64,000 nt of DNA from Halobacillus dabanensis (GCF_900114165.1 NZ_FOSB01000004.1:186001-250000); one strand, 5' to 3'; positions 9,484-18,235 are shown, numbered from the stretch's first letter. Notes: generated by a model from the letters alone, not told the origin. A program made the numbers and translations.

Positions 9484-9654
9484 TTATTGCACTCTCATAA
9501 ACAGCATTTCTATAATCTTACCGCCTATATAAACCCCTGCTACACCAAGCACACCAGCGAGCACAGGAGGGGCTGGTAAAGGAAGTTTGATCAATTTAAA
9601 AACGACTCCAATTACGATTCCTGCAACCATCGCGAGAATAGCTTCTTTTACCAT
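9484..9654 (-). CDS. XapX-domain small membrane protein, 56 aa
   Basis: Found by reading the gap between mtnA and glcB. It encodes two hydrophobic segments, [15 protein letters not shown] and a second after [21 protein letters not shown], which is the full DUF1427/XapX signature. The ATG at 9654 follows AAGGAGG at a good distance. It lies 20 bases from the isomerase gene and 25 from malate synthase, so it is in the operon. The family is named after a gene beside xanthosine phosphorylase in E. coli. Its role is unknown, but recurring association with nucleoside and amidohydrolase genes suggests a membrane accessory. Confidence 0.85.
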   Translation of the reverse strand: MVKEAILAMVAGIVIGVVFKLIKLPLPAPPVLAGVLGVAGVYIGGKIIEMLFMRVQ

Positions 9655-9674
9655 GTCAGTTCCTCCTTGCCGGC

Positions 9675-10751
9675 TTACTGGGAGACTTTATTCCCTTGTG
9701 CATTCACCTTAGTCAAATTCGTTGAAAAAGGGGCGGTAATCACACCTTTTTCTGTAATGATTCCGCTGATTAACTGATTCGGCGTAATATCAAAGGATGG
9801 ATAAAGGGCATTGGTTCCTTCAGGGGCGATCGCGATTCCTTTCAAGTGGGTTACTTCACTTGAATCCCGCATTTCCACTTCAATGTCTGCCCCTCTCGGA
9901 GTTTCAAAATCAATCGTATGACTGGATGTTGCTGTATAAAACGGTATTCCATGCTCTTTAGCTGCTAGCGCATGCATGTATGTTCCTACCTTATTGGCTA
10001 AATCCCCATTTGCAGAAACACGATCTGATCCAACAACAACCTTATCAACCCGGCCTGTACTCATACAAAATCCGGACATATTATCAGTGATTAACGTATG
10101 AGGAATACCAAATTTCTTCAATTCATAAGCTGTGATACGAGCCCCCTGTAAATATGGCCTTGTTTCACATGTTATGACATGGATATTCTTCCCCTGCTCG
10201 TGTGCTGTACGGATGACAGATAAAGCTCTTCCTCCATAACCGGCTCCTCCAAGTGCTCCGGAGTGACAATGAGTCATAACCGTGTCACCATCCTCGATCA
10301 AAGCGGCACCATGTTTCCCCAGTTCATATTCAAAGGCAAGCTGGCGCTCCACAATCTCCACAGTCTTATCCTCCATCTTATTGATGAGGACCTGTCCGGT
10401 TCCCTTTATGGAGGCGATCATTTCATCAACTGTTTTCATTAAGTTCACAGCAGTCGGGCGTGTCCTCTTCAATAAAACTCCCGCTTCCTTCACAACTTCC
10501 GGATCTCCATCTGAGACATAAGCAGCTAAGTAAAGTCCGTAGGCACCGCAGATCCCAATTGCTCCTGAACCGCGAATCTGCATCGAACGAATAGCTTCTC
10601 CCAGTTGTTCGACCGTGGCACATGTCATAATCTCTTCAGAAAATGGCAGCTTTGTCTGATCGATGACTTTCAACGTCCCTTCTTCGAACCATATCGGAAG
10701 AGCGAGATTTTCTTTTTGATAATGATGCACTAATTGTTGAATATCCGTCAT
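9675..10751 (-). CDS. mtnA: MtnA-type (deoxy/methylthio)ribose-1-phosphate isomerase, 358 aa
   Basis: Converts a 5-substituted ribose-1-phosphate to the ribulose-1-phosphate. The family signatures are visible: the early QIRGSGAIGICGAYGL, the catalytic cysteine in THCHSGALGGAGYG (about 160-173), CETRPYLQGARITAYEL, the catalytic aspartate in VVGSDRVSANGDLANKVGTY, and a terminal segment ending in FSTNLTKVN. The usual THCNTG has become THCHSG and GADR has become GSDR. That could mean specialisation for 5-deoxyribose-1-phosphate (DrdI-like) rather than methylthioribose-1-phosphate. It lies 18 bases after the class II aldolase gene; mtnK, mtnW, mtnX and mtnB are all absent nearby, as expected for the DHAP shunt. 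Confidence 0.88.
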   Translation of the reverse strand: MTDIQQLVHHYQKENLALPIWFEEGTLKVIDQTKLPFSEEIMTCATVEQLGEAIRSMQIRGSGAIGICGAYGLYLAAYVSDGDPEVVKEAGVLLKRTRPTAVNLMKTVDEMIASIKGTGQVLINKMEDKTVEIVERQLAFEYELGKHGAALIEDGDTVMTHCHSGALGGAGYGGRALSVIRTAHEQGKNIHVITCETRPYLQGARITAYELKKFGIPHTLITDNMSGFCMSTGRVDKVVVGSDRVSANGDLANKVGTYMHALAAKEHGIPFYTATSSHTIDFETPRGADIEVEMRDSSEVTHLKGIAIAPEGTNALYPSFDITPNQLISGIITEKGVITAPFSTNLTKVNAQGNKVSQ

Positions 10752-10769
10752 AGTAATTCCCCCACCTTG

Positions 10770-11372
10770 TTAGTTTGTCACTGGAACACCTGCGCGTAAT
10801 TGAGATAAAATGAATGCCTGCTTGGCTGTTGCTTCCGCAAGATCGACGACATTATAGGCTGCTTCAAGTGTTGGTCCGACAGAACAGACACCATGATCCT
10901 TCATTAAAGTAATTTTAATGTCCGGGTACTGAGTGAAGACATCTGTCACATGTTGAGCAAGTTCTTTTGAACCGGATGGTGCGACGCCCGCCACTGGTAC
11001 GTGGCCAAGTAGTTTCCTTGCTGTCACGGTAGGAAGTGGAAGTTCTTCTCCTAAACAAGCATAACCAATAGCATAATTCGGATGACAATGGACGACTGCA
11101 TTTACGTCAGGGCGGACTTTGTATATTCCGAGATGAAAGCCGATTTCTTTCGAGGGCTTCCCTTGACCTTCGATGACTTCCCCCTCCATATTTACTACTA
11201 GTGCATCTTCCCTGCTCACTTCTCCCAGACTGACCCCACTTCTTTTAATAAGCACATAATCTGTACCCGGGATTCTCACACTGATATTTCCGCCTGTAGC
11301 CTGGGTAAACCCTTTTTGATAAACCTTATGGGACACATGTTGCAATTCTTTTTTCAATAATTCGTAACTCAT
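10770..11372 (-). CDS. Class II aldolase/adducin family aldolase, 200 aa
   Basis: Zinc-dependent sugar-phosphate aldolase of the FucA/Ald2/DrdA type. Phosphate-binding residues are suggested by FTQATGGNISVR (about 22-33) and by the Ser/Gly loop KRSGVSLGE. Metal ligands appear in VVHCHPNYA (HxH near 95-97) and DHGVCSVGP near 160. The catalytic glutamate is in KPSKEIGFH. With a nucleoside phosphorylase and MtnA next to it, the likely reaction is cleavage of 5-deoxyribulose-1-phosphate (or the methylthio analogue) into DHAP and an aldehyde. The start overlaps the amidohydrolase stop by ATGA, so translation is probably coupled. Confidence 0.87.
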   Translation of the reverse strand: MSYELLKKELQHVSHKVYQKGFTQATGGNISVRIPGTDYVLIKRSGVSLGEVSREDALVVNMEGEVIEGQGKPSKEIGFHLGIYKVRPDVNAVVHCHPNYAIGYACLGEELPLPTVTARKLLGHVPVAGVAPSGSKELAQHVTDVFTQYPDIKITLMKDHGVCSVGPTLEAAYNVVDLAEATAKQAFILSQLRAGVPVTN

Positions 11373-12814
11373 CTCTCATTCCTCCCTTTATAAAAATGAT
11401 GGTAAAACTTCTCCACATGAACGCGTATTCGATCAGCTAATTCAACAGCTTCTGCACTATTTTCACGGAGTGATGCTGCTCTTTCCTGTACCCGTTCGAT
11501 CACTCGGCATTCATCAAAGGTTGTAATTTCCCCATTCTTCATCACCCATTCCCCGCGAATCATTACTGAATCAACGGAGGAACCATTTTCATGGAAGACA
11601 AGTTGTAAGATTGCTTCATGTGTATTCGACCATGTCGTTGTGTTTTTTTTAAGGAATACAAAATCGGCGTCAAAGCCTTCCTGAATTTTCCCTTTTCGAT
11701 TTTCATTTCCTATTACACGGGCCCCATGGAGTGTTGCCATTTCAAAGACTTGTGAGGCATCCAGCCACCTCCCTGGCTCCCTCTCGCCAACCCGTGACAT
11801 CATGGCTGCCAGTTTCATCGTTTCAAAGTGACTGTGAGTGGTTCCACAATTGGAAGCATCCGTTCCTAACCCAATGGAAAAGCCTTTTTGTAAATAATCA
11901 AAAACCGGCGCTTTTCCACTCCCCAAAATCATGTTACTTGCTGGATTATGAACAATTGATACTTCACGCTCCTTGAGAAGGTCCATTTCCCAATCTTCCA
12001 GCCATATGGCATGAGCAACCGTTAGGCGACGATCAAGCATGCCGGCTTGATCCAAGTGCGCAAGGACCCCGCCCCCACCATAATGAAGCCTTCCGTAATC
12101 TCTTTGTATTTCCGTTTCCAGGAGATGGGTGTGAATCGGAAGGTCATAGGTGCTGCTGAGGTGATTACATAACTCCAATGCTTCAGCGGAACATCTTTGG
12201 GGTGCATTAGGTCCCACAGTCAGCTGAATCCGACCACCTTTTCCGTGCCATTTGCCTATCAATCCCCTGTAAAAGTCATTCATTTCTGCTGAAGATCGTG
12301 GAGCGACTGATTCCACCCGCCTTCTTATATCATCCGGTAAATCCAATTGAAGAAATTGATGATCAGGCACATCGTGAATCATGGGAGCAAAGGATACATG
12401 CATTCCAGAATCGAGGTAAGCTTCCAAAGCACTTTCAGCTCTGGTAATATGCGGGAAATGGTCCAAGCAGGAAGTGATCCCACTACGAATCATCTCAGCT
12501 GCTCCTAATAAAATGGCCAAATATACATCTTCATTTGTTAACGAATGGCCATATGCCACTGTATATAATGACCAAAGTTCTAAAGGTAGATCGGTTTCTG
12601 TACCTTTGAGCAAGTTAGAGTACGAGTGATAATGCGAGTTCGTCATTCCAGGGATAATCAATTGACCCCCGGCATCCACCATTTGGATTTCAGCGCCGGA
12701 AAAAGATCCAGAAGGAAAAATCTCCTCAATTTTCCCCTCTTTTATCAAAATGTCTCCCGTCTTCACCGAACCTCCACTGTCCATCCATTCCGCATTACTA
12801 ATGACAAAGCCCAT
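11369..12814 (-). CDS. TRZ/ATZ-family amidohydrolase, possible MTA/adenosine-type deaminase, 481 aa
   Basis: Metal-dependent hydrolase of the SsnA/AtzA/MtaD superfamily. The metal site is intact: NSHYHSYSNLLKG (HxH about 60-62), IHTHLLETE, VAHAIWLEDWE, and GTDASNCG near 325. Deaminases in this group act on S-adenosylhomocysteine, methylthioadenosine, guanine or triazines. It lies 1 base from the nucleoside phosphorylase gene and overlaps the aldolase gene, which suggests it deaminates the adenine nucleoside to the inosine form before phosphorolysis. The substrate cannot be read from the sequence; a hydrolase of a breakdown product is equally possible. Confidence 0.82.
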   Translation of the reverse strand: MGFVISNAEWMDSGGSVKTGDILIKEGKIEEIFPSGSFSGAEIQMVDAGGQLIIPGMTNSHYHSYSNLLKGTETDLPLELWSLYTVAYGHSLTNEDVYLAILLGAAEMIRSGITSCLDHFPHITRAESALEAYLDSGMHVSFAPMIHDVPDHQFLQLDLPDDIRRRVESVAPRSSAEMNDFYRGLIGKWHGKGGRIQLTVGPNAPQRCSAEALELCNHLSSTYDLPIHTHLLETEIQRDYGRLHYGGGGVLAHLDQAGMLDRRLTVAHAIWLEDWEMDLLKEREVSIVHNPASNMILGSGKAPVFDYLQKGFSIGLGTDASNCGTTHSHFETMKLAAMMSRVGEREPGRWLDASQVFEMATLHGARVIGNENRKGKIQEGFDADFVFLKKNTTTWSNTHEAILQLVFHENGSSVDSVMIRGEWVMKNGEITTFDECRVIERVQERAASLRENSAEAVELADRIRVHVEKFYHHFYKGRNER

Positions 12815-12815
12815 C

Positions 12816-13616
12816 TTAAGCTTGAGTCACTTCTAATTTATCAAGCTTTTCTTTACGGGCCTTTAAAGCTCTCGCATAAGCTTCATGTGCAATAGATGGT
12901 TTATCATCTTTCGCAAGTTCAATAGTCTTCAAGAAAAGGTTTCTGATTTTTCCCTGGTTATCGATGACAACATTTTTATGTGTATTTAAATCTGGCGGAA
13001 CGTCCGTTGTTCCTGCCGCGAGGTCTGTAGACATAGTGACGACCGCATAAGCAATGCCCAATTCTCTGGCAAGAATCGCTTCCGTGGCATTCGTCATGCC
13101 GACAACATCCATCCCCCATTGCTTATAAATGTTAATTTCTAAAGCCGTTTCATAACGAGGACCATCGACACAAATATAATTCGCCTTTGGTGTCACATCT
13201 ATGTTCAGTTCTTTGGCTGCCTCTAAGAAGGTTGCATTCAAATCAGGACAGTACGGCTGTGTAATTTCTACTGAATATTTGTCATAAGTAGACACACGCT
13301 TTGTAGTGACATCCATGAATTGATCTAGGAGTGCAAGCGCCCCTACTGGGATATCAGGGTTCAAGGATCCAACGGCACACATCGCAAGCACATGATCTGC
13401 ACCCAGCTTTTTCAAAGCCATCATGTTTGCACGATAATTGATTTGGTGAGCAAGACTGTCATGCGACTTTCCATGCCTTGGGAGGAAATAAATTTCTTTT
13501 CCAGCATACTCCCCTTCGTATACCACGACAGCCCCGTATTCTGTAGATACTTGAACTTCTTTCATTCCATCAACTAAATTGTAAAAACCTGTTCCCCCGA
13601 CGATTCCGATTTTCAT
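12816..13616 (-). CDS. mtnP: 5'-methylthioadenosine/inosine phosphorylase family, 266 aa
   Basis: Purine nucleoside phosphorylase of the trimeric PNP/MTAP family, splitting 5'-substituted nucleosides with phosphate. Motifs: IGIVGGTGFY (1-10), the phosphate-binding LPRHGKSHDSLAHQINYRAN (45-64), DGPRYETALEI near 150, VVGMTNATEAILARELG (170-186) and VVTMSTDLAAGTTD (191-204). The last is a mixture. ATD is typical of adenine-specific MTAP, and the AAG that follows is typical of the hypoxanthine-specific enzymes, so 6-amino or 6-oxo specificity is uncertain. RBS is GAGGAGG. Cotranscribed with the amidohydrolase, aldolase and isomerase genes. Confidence 0.88.
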   Translation of the reverse strand: MKIGIVGGTGFYNLVDGMKEVQVSTEYGAVVVYEGEYAGKEIYFLPRHGKSHDSLAHQINYRANMMALKKLGADHVLAMCAVGSLNPDIPVGALALLDQFMDVTTKRVSTYDKYSVEITQPYCPDLNATFLEAAKELNIDVTPKANYICVDGPRYETALEINIYKQWGMDVVGMTNATEAILARELGIAYAVVTMSTDLAAGTTDVPPDLNTHKNVVIDNQGKIRNLFLKTIELAKDDKPSIAHEAYARALKARKEKLDKLEVTQA

Positions 13617-13643
13617 AAGAAACTTCCTCCTCTAATTATGTTT

Positions 13644-14495
13644 TTATTGATTTAATAATGATGGGTAAAAGTAAGGCTTACCTGATGCTTTTTTCAGTTC
13701 ATCCCAGTGGCTTAGGATTTTGATTGCTTCTGTCGCCACAGCGATAGATTGTTCTACCCCTTCACCTTTATACTCGAATTCATCTTTCACTCTATTGGCA
13801 ACCGCTGTAAAAATAGCTCCCGCTCTAAGATTGAATAAACTGCTCAACGTCAAGACTGTCGCTGCTTCCATTTCGAAGTTGAGTACACCGGCACGCTGCA
13901 TATCATCCATGATCGTATTCATCCAGCTTTGATTATAATTATTGAACCCAGGACGTCCCTGGCCGCAGAAGAAGGAAGCTGCTGTGTAACCAATGCCTAC
14001 ATGATAGTTCACACCTAAGCGTTCTGCTGCCTCAATCGTCGCCATCACCACTTCCTGATTCGCAATCGCAGGAAACTTCTGATCGACATACTGATCACTT
14101 GTCCCATCATAGCGGACAGCGCCTGCACATATAATCAAATCCCCCGGGGATATATCCTCCTGCATAGCACCACATGTTCCAACACGGAGGAAGGTTTCCG
14201 CCCCTACTTCCGCCAACTCCTCTAAAGCGCTGGCCGTTGATGGTCCACCCGCTCCTGTCGAGCAGGCTGATATTCCTACACCGCCAACTTTCCCCGTATA
14301 TGTAACATGTTCACGGTAAGTGGCAATATGTTCCTTCTCATCCCATAGCTGAGCCATCTGCCCAACACGTTCCGGATCTCCTGGGAGCAATACATATTTT
14401 TCTACATCACCGGGACGGCACCTAATATGATATTGTGATTGATCTGCTGATTCTGGTCGATTTGCTTTTGCTTTCCATTTAAGATCCTGAGCCAA
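13644..14495 (-). CDS. Uridine phosphorylase-like nucleoside phosphorylase, 283 aa
   Basis: Hexameric-type nucleoside phosphorylase (PNP_UDP_1 fold). Motifs: VLLPGDPERVGQMA near 34-47, the phosphate loop ISACSTGAGGPSTASAL, FLRVGTCGAMQ near 108-118, and the base/sugar-binding FEMEAATVLTLSSLF near 205. The start is TTG at 14495 with AGGAGG 9 bases upstream; the longer frame to 14555 would lie entirely inside ecfA2 and encodes a lysine/arginine-rich stretch alien to the family. It overlaps ecfA2 by 17 bases. It differs from the MTAP-type enzyme next door, so the cluster can open both pyrimidine-type and 5'-modified purine nucleosides. Confidence 0.88.
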   Translation of the reverse strand: MAQDLKWKAKANRPESADQSQYHIRCRPGDVEKYVLLPGDPERVGQMAQLWDEKEHIATYREHVTYTGKVGGVGISACSTGAGGPSTASALEELAEVGAETFLRVGTCGAMQEDISPGDLIICAGAVRYDGTSDQYVDQKFPAIANQEVVMATIEAAERLGVNYHVGIGYTAASFFCGQGRPGFNNYNQSWMNTIMDDMQRAGVLNFEMEAATVLTLSSLFNLRAGAIFTAVANRVKDEFEYKGEGVEQSIAVATEAIKILSHWDELKKASGKPYFYPSLLNQ

Positions 14496-15336
14496 TTTGA
14501 ACAGCCTCCTCTTTCTTCTCTTTATTTTCTTTGATCCATGAAAGAATGGAATCAACCGTTAAATAAGTTTTGCTTGAATCAAGGTTCGATAAATCATTTG
14601 CAAAGCTGGTGATTTGCGGTGGCTGAAGCCCCGCCTCTTTCATAATTCCTTTGTGGGAGAAAACGATATCGGCCTGATCATCGGCAATCTTTCTACTTTG
14701 GTTCATGACGATGGTACGGCAATTCAGCTCACCAATCAGATGCATGTCATGAGTGATTAGCACAACAATGTGGCCATGTTCTTTGAACATCCGCACTAAA
14801 TCCAGCACACGTTTACAACCTTTATGATCCTGACCAGTAGTCGGTTCATCCAACACAATCACTTTAGGTGAAACCGCCATAATGGAGGCCATCGCTACTT
14901 CTTTCCGCTGACTTGAATTCAAATCAAAAGGGTTATCCTCAAGCTTATCTTCCAGTTCAAAAAGCTCAATGGCTTTGTTGACCCTTTCCTCCATCTCGCT
15001 TTCAGACATTTTTAAATTTGTACATCCATATTCCAGCTCTTTCCTCACGGATGGAAGAAACGTCTGGTGATTCGGATTCTGGAAGACATATCCGACTAAA
15101 CTGGACAGCTTTGATATTTTCTCCTTCTTCGTGTTTAACCCACCTACTGTTATTTCCCCTTTCGTAGGTGTTAACAGCCCGTTGAAGTGCTTAACGAGTG
15201 TCGTTTTACCAGATCCATTACTTCCTAGAATCGCAACGACTTCTCCTTCATAGATATCCAAGTCAATATCTTTGACTGCCGTTACACCGTTCGGATAAAC
15301 ATGAGAGACATTCTTTACAGACATATATGGTTGCAT
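14479..15336 (-). CDS. ecfA2: ECF transporter ATPase A2 with an unusual signature motif, 285 aa
   Basis: ABC ATPase of an energy-coupling-factor importer. Walker A is LGSNGSGKTTLVKHFNG (about 37-53), the Q-loop is VFQNPNHQTF, Walker B is VIVLDEPTTGQDHKG, and the switch His is in LITHDMH. The ABC signature reads LNSSQRKEVAMA instead of LSGGQ. Both signature glycines are serine here, so the composite ATP site formed with A1 may be weak. The ATG at 15336 follows GGTGAGGGG; the longer frame to 15375 has no ribosome site and overlaps ecfA1. Gap to ecfA1 is 19 bases. Confidence 0.88.
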   Translation of the reverse strand: MQPYMSVKNVSHVYPNGVTAVKDIDLDIYEGEVVAILGSNGSGKTTLVKHFNGLLTPTKGEITVGGLNTKKEKISKLSSLVGYVFQNPNHQTFLPSVRKELEYGCTNLKMSESEMEERVNKAIELFELEDKLEDNPFDLNSSQRKEVAMASIMAVSPKVIVLDEPTTGQDHKGCKRVLDLVRMFKEHGHIVVLITHDMHLIGELNCRTIVMNQSRKIADDQADIVFSHKGIMKEAGLQPPQITSFANDLSNLDSSKTYLTVDSILSWIKENKEKKEEAVQIGSGS

Positions 15337-15355
15337 AGTTTCTGCCCCCTCACCG

Positions 15356-16204
15356 TTATTTGTTTGCGCTTTCATAAACTTCCACAGCTTTTTTCACAGT
15401 TGTTGCCAGATCCAACTTACCATCGAACTGCTGATTGTATTGGGATAAAAATTCTGTCACTTGCGGGGCGTGCAGGGTCAATTCATGCAAACGGTCGATC
15501 TTAGTGAAAACTTCTTCCGTTGTGCCGAACATTTGGACTTCCCCACCATCTAAAACTAGAACCTTATCGCAATAGGCAGCGATTCTTTCTACCTCATGAT
15601 CGATGATGATTCCTGTCATTCCATATGCTTTTAAGTTCTTCAAGACATCATAGACTTCATTCTTACCTTTCGGATCAAGCATAGATGTCGGCTCGTCCAT
15701 AATCATGATGGTAGGTCTCATCGCTAACACAGCAGCAATAGCCAACCGCTGTTGCTGGCCTCCAGATAATGCAAGCGGACTGCGCTCTTCGAAACCTTCC
15801 AGACTAACTTGAGAGAGGGCATCTTTAATTCGGCCAAGCATTTCTTCTCGCGGGACCCCCAGGTTACCCATGCCAAAGGCGATTTCTTCTTCAATCGTCA
15901 TCTGACTCAACTGATTCTCAGGTTCCTGAAAAACAAAGCCGACATGTTCAGACATCGCAGCCACATTACTTTCATGTACATTCATGCCTTTGACTTTTAT
16001 ATCTCCTTCCATCTCTCCATTAATAACTTGAGGCACAAGCCCGTTCACACACATGGCTAATGTTGATTTGCCGGCACCTGTCGGACCGATGATTCCGAGA
16101 ATTTCCCCATAATCAATAGAAAAACTTATATCCTTCAATACCGGTTCTTCCGTATCCGGATACTCAAATGTGAGATTTGTGACTTCGATCGCTTGTTCTG
16201 CCAT
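15356..16204 (-). CDS. ecfA1: ECF transporter ATPase A1, 282 aa
   Basis: Partner ATPase with fully canonical motifs: Walker A IIGPTGAGKSTLAMCVNGL (about 35-53), Q-loop FVFQEPENQLSQMTIEEEIAFG, signature LSGGQQQRLAIAA, Walker B IMIMDEPTSMLDPKG and switch region IIDHEVE. The Q-helix segment EPENQLSQMTIEEE matches ECF ATPases, which use it to contact EcfT. It overlaps the ecfT stop by one base and is followed 19 bases later by ecfA2. It is a dedicated copy rather than the housekeeping ecfA1A2T set near ribosomal genes, judged by this metabolic context. Confidence 0.92.
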   Translation of the reverse strand: MAEQAIEVTNLTFEYPDTEEPVLKDISFSIDYGEILGIIGPTGAGKSTLAMCVNGLVPQVINGEMEGDIKVKGMNVHESNVAAMSEHVGFVFQEPENQLSQMTIEEEIAFGMGNLGVPREEMLGRIKDALSQVSLEGFEERSPLALSGGQQQRLAIAAVLAMRPTIMIMDEPTSMLDPKGKNEVYDVLKNLKAYGMTGIIIDHEVERIAAYCDKVLVLDGGEVQMFGTTEEVFTKIDRLHELTLHAPQVTEFLSQYNQQFDGKLDLATTVKKAVEVYESANK

Positions 16205-17097
16205 TAATTCACACCTCCGACTTTCCCCTGGACTCTTTTGAATAGAAATTTAATTAACATGAACCCACATACAACCCAAGTTCCGATAAGGGAATAGGTT
16301 AGTAGAGCATCTGTTGTAAGCTGGAGGGATCCCATCATGAATAATTTCAAGTAGATTTCAAAGACCAATACTGCAAGCATTCCAAGTAGGAAAGAATAAT
16401 CCAGCGATCCGATATTCGTCTCGCGGAGGCTTGTTTTGTTTCCTTTTCTACTAAAAGCTCTGCATTCAAGAACGTAAGAGAGTTGATGCACTTTCATAAA
16501 TGTAATGATGAACAATGGAGCAAACATGGGGACTAAATTCTTCACACGTTGAATAATATTTCCTTTCACATCCAGGCATCTGGCCTGTTGAGCTTCCATG
16601 ACGATTTTCGCCTCACGTGCGATGATCGGAATGATCTGGAAGGTTGATAATAATATAAACGCAAAAGAATGAGGGACTTTCCATTTAACAAGCGCTGAAG
16701 CCATATCTGATGGATGGGTAGTCATGACGAAGAGGACAGCACCTGTACCGATAACCAGAATTCTGAAAGACATGACAGAAGCATACACCATCGATTCATA
16801 CTTGAACGTCAATCCTCCAAAAATTTCAAAAACAGGGGTGACACCTATGGGGTTATAGATTCCGTGTACAGTCATGATCAAGACAGCAAAGAGGAGCAGG
16901 AATTGAATGGAAATCAAGTATGGCTTTACTAGTTTCGCTATAACGACTAACGGGAAAAGAGCAACCAACAGTAAGAGCTGGAGGGCCGGGTCATTCATGA
17001 TAAATGAACTGGCAACGACAAAAGCTACAAAAATCATTTTCGTTCTCGGGTCCAAGCTGTGAATCAAGCTATCTTTAGGCATGTACAAACTATTCAC
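16204..17097 (-). CDS. ecfT: ECF transporter transmembrane subunit T, 297 aa
   Basis: Membrane scaffold that couples the two ATPases to the substrate-binding S subunit. The N-terminus YMPKDSLIHSLDPRTKMIFVAFVVASSFI is the CbiQ/EcfT hallmark. Five to six hydrophobic segments follow. The coupling helices lie near residues 165-220 and include the Ala-Arg motif EAQQARCLDVKGN (ARG-like, here ARC) and LECRAFSRKGNKT, the second motif. The GTG start at 17097 has AAGGAGG 7 bases before it. It lies 20 bases from the LacI gene and so is likely cotranscribed with it. Confidence 0.9.
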   Translation of the reverse strand: MNSLYMPKDSLIHSLDPRTKMIFVAFVVASSFIMNDPALQLLLLVALFPLVVIAKLVKPYLISIQFLLLFAVLIMTVHGIYNPIGVTPVFEIFGGLTFKYESMVYASVMSFRILVIGTGAVLFVMTTHPSDMASALVKWKVPHSFAFILLSTFQIIPIIAREAKIVMEAQQARCLDVKGNIIQRVKNLVPMFAPLFIITFMKVHQLSYVLECRAFSRKGNKTSLRETNIGSLDYSFLLGMLAVLVFEIYLKLFMMGSLQLTTDALLTYSLIGTWVVCGFMLIKFLFKRVQGKVGGVN

Positions 17098-17117
17098 GCT
17101 TTTTCCTCCTTCATAAA

Positions 17118-18155
17118 TTATGATGGATATTTTTCTACTACATACTTTTCATTTAGTACAGCTGTTGATCCCCTTTCAATCAGAGTCGGCTGGAATGTAA
17201 TCGTTTCTTTGAAGTTCTTTCCTTCTTTAATAATTTTGGCAACCAATTCCACCGTCTTCTCCCCCATATCCGCAATAGGGGTACGGATCGTCGTCAATTC
17301 AGGAAAAACAATTTCCGCAAATTGAGAATCATCAAAACCAATGACAGAAAGTTCTGTTGGAATAGTAATGTCTAATTCTCTCGCTGCCTTGTAAACTCCG
17401 ACCGCAATGGCGTCATTTGCAGCAAAGATTGCGGTGGGACGATCAGGAAGCGACAACAATTCTTTCCCTTGGTTATATCCACTTTGGATTTTAAATTCAT
17501 CCAGCCTCACATAAAGATTGCCAGATTGAACACCATAGTCCTCAAGCGCTTTCGAATACCCTTTGTACCTTTCCACTGTGGCATAAGATTCTTCCTGGCC
17601 ACCGATGTAACCAATCTTACGATGCCCAGACTCCAAAAGGTGCTGGACTGCTTGATATCCTCCCTCAAAGTTATCGACAAGGACTTCATCCAAACGCACA
17701 TTTTCCACTTGACTCCCTAATAGAATCATAGGAAAGTCTGGTCGATCCTTCATCACCTCTTTGATGTTCTTATCATTAATTTCAGGTGTAGAAAAAATGA
17801 TGCCATCAATTCCTTTTCTAAGCAGGAAGTTTAAGTATTCAGCTTCTTTATCCAAATCATTGTCGGTATTACATAAAATGACATTGAAACCATATTGGTG
17901 AGCTTGATCCTCGATCGCCCGAGTCAATTCTCCATAGAAAATGTTTTTAATATCCGGAATAATCAACCCAAGAGTCGAAGTCTGTTTTTTAATCATGGCT
18001 GTTGCTACCATGCTTTTCTGAAACTTCAGCTCTTCTACTGCCTTATACACTTTTTCTTTCGTCTTAGCACTGCAATATCCACTATTATTTAAAACTCTCG
18101 ACACTGTGGAAATAGATACATTAGCCGCTTTGGCTACATCTTTAATCGTTGACAT
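17118..18155 (-). CDS. LacI-family transcriptional regulator, 345 aa
   Basis: N-terminal helix-turn-helix TIKDVAKAANVSISTVSRVLNN with the hinge helix around 50-60 (KFQKSMVATAMIKK), then a periplasmic-binding-protein-like sensor. The sensor shows the usual TLGLIIPDIKNIFYGELTRAIED, GIDGIIFSTPE, GHRKIGYIGG, PTAIFAANDAIAVGVYKA and SVIGFDDSQFAEIVFP. The ATG at 18155 follows GGAAGTGG. Three operator-like palindromes precede it and two more flank the ecfS promoter, one of them an exact 14-base match. It is therefore likely an autoregulated local repressor responding to a sugar or nucleoside-derived effector. It lacks features that would identify it as CcpA by itself, such as known CcpA-specific context. 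Confidence 0.92.
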   Translation of the reverse strand: MSTIKDVAKAANVSISTVSRVLNNSGYCSAKTKEKVYKAVEELKFQKSMVATAMIKKQTSTLGLIIPDIKNIFYGELTRAIEDQAHQYGFNVILCNTDNDLDKEAEYLNFLLRKGIDGIIFSTPEINDKNIKEVMKDRPDFPMILLGSQVENVRLDEVLVDNFEGGYQAVQHLLESGHRKIGYIGGQEESYATVERYKGYSKALEDYGVQSGNLYVRLDEFKIQSGYNQGKELLSLPDRPTAIFAANDAIAVGVYKAARELDITIPTELSVIGFDDSQFAEIVFPELTTIRTPIADMGEKTVELVAKIIKEGKNFKETITFQPTLIERGSTAVLNEKYVVEKYPS

Positions 18156-18176
18156 TGTCACCACTTCCTAACTTTA

Positions 18177-18190
18177 TGGAAACGTTTTTA
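18177..18190. promoter_or_regulatory. LacI/cre-type operator 1
   Basis: TGGAAACGTTTTTA, 22 bases upstream of the regulator's ATG, next to its ribosome site. The same 14-mer occurs as its reverse complement at 21194-21207. Confidence 0.7.
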
Positions 18191-18235
18191 TGCAGAGAGA
18201 TAAAAAACCTTCTCCCACCTTCCCAAGCAAGTGCA

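Noticed and set aside
14496-14555. Longer start of the uridine phosphorylase gene
   Set aside because: The extension lies within ecfA2, is Lys/Arg-rich, and has no ribosome site; TTG 14495 has AGGAGG.
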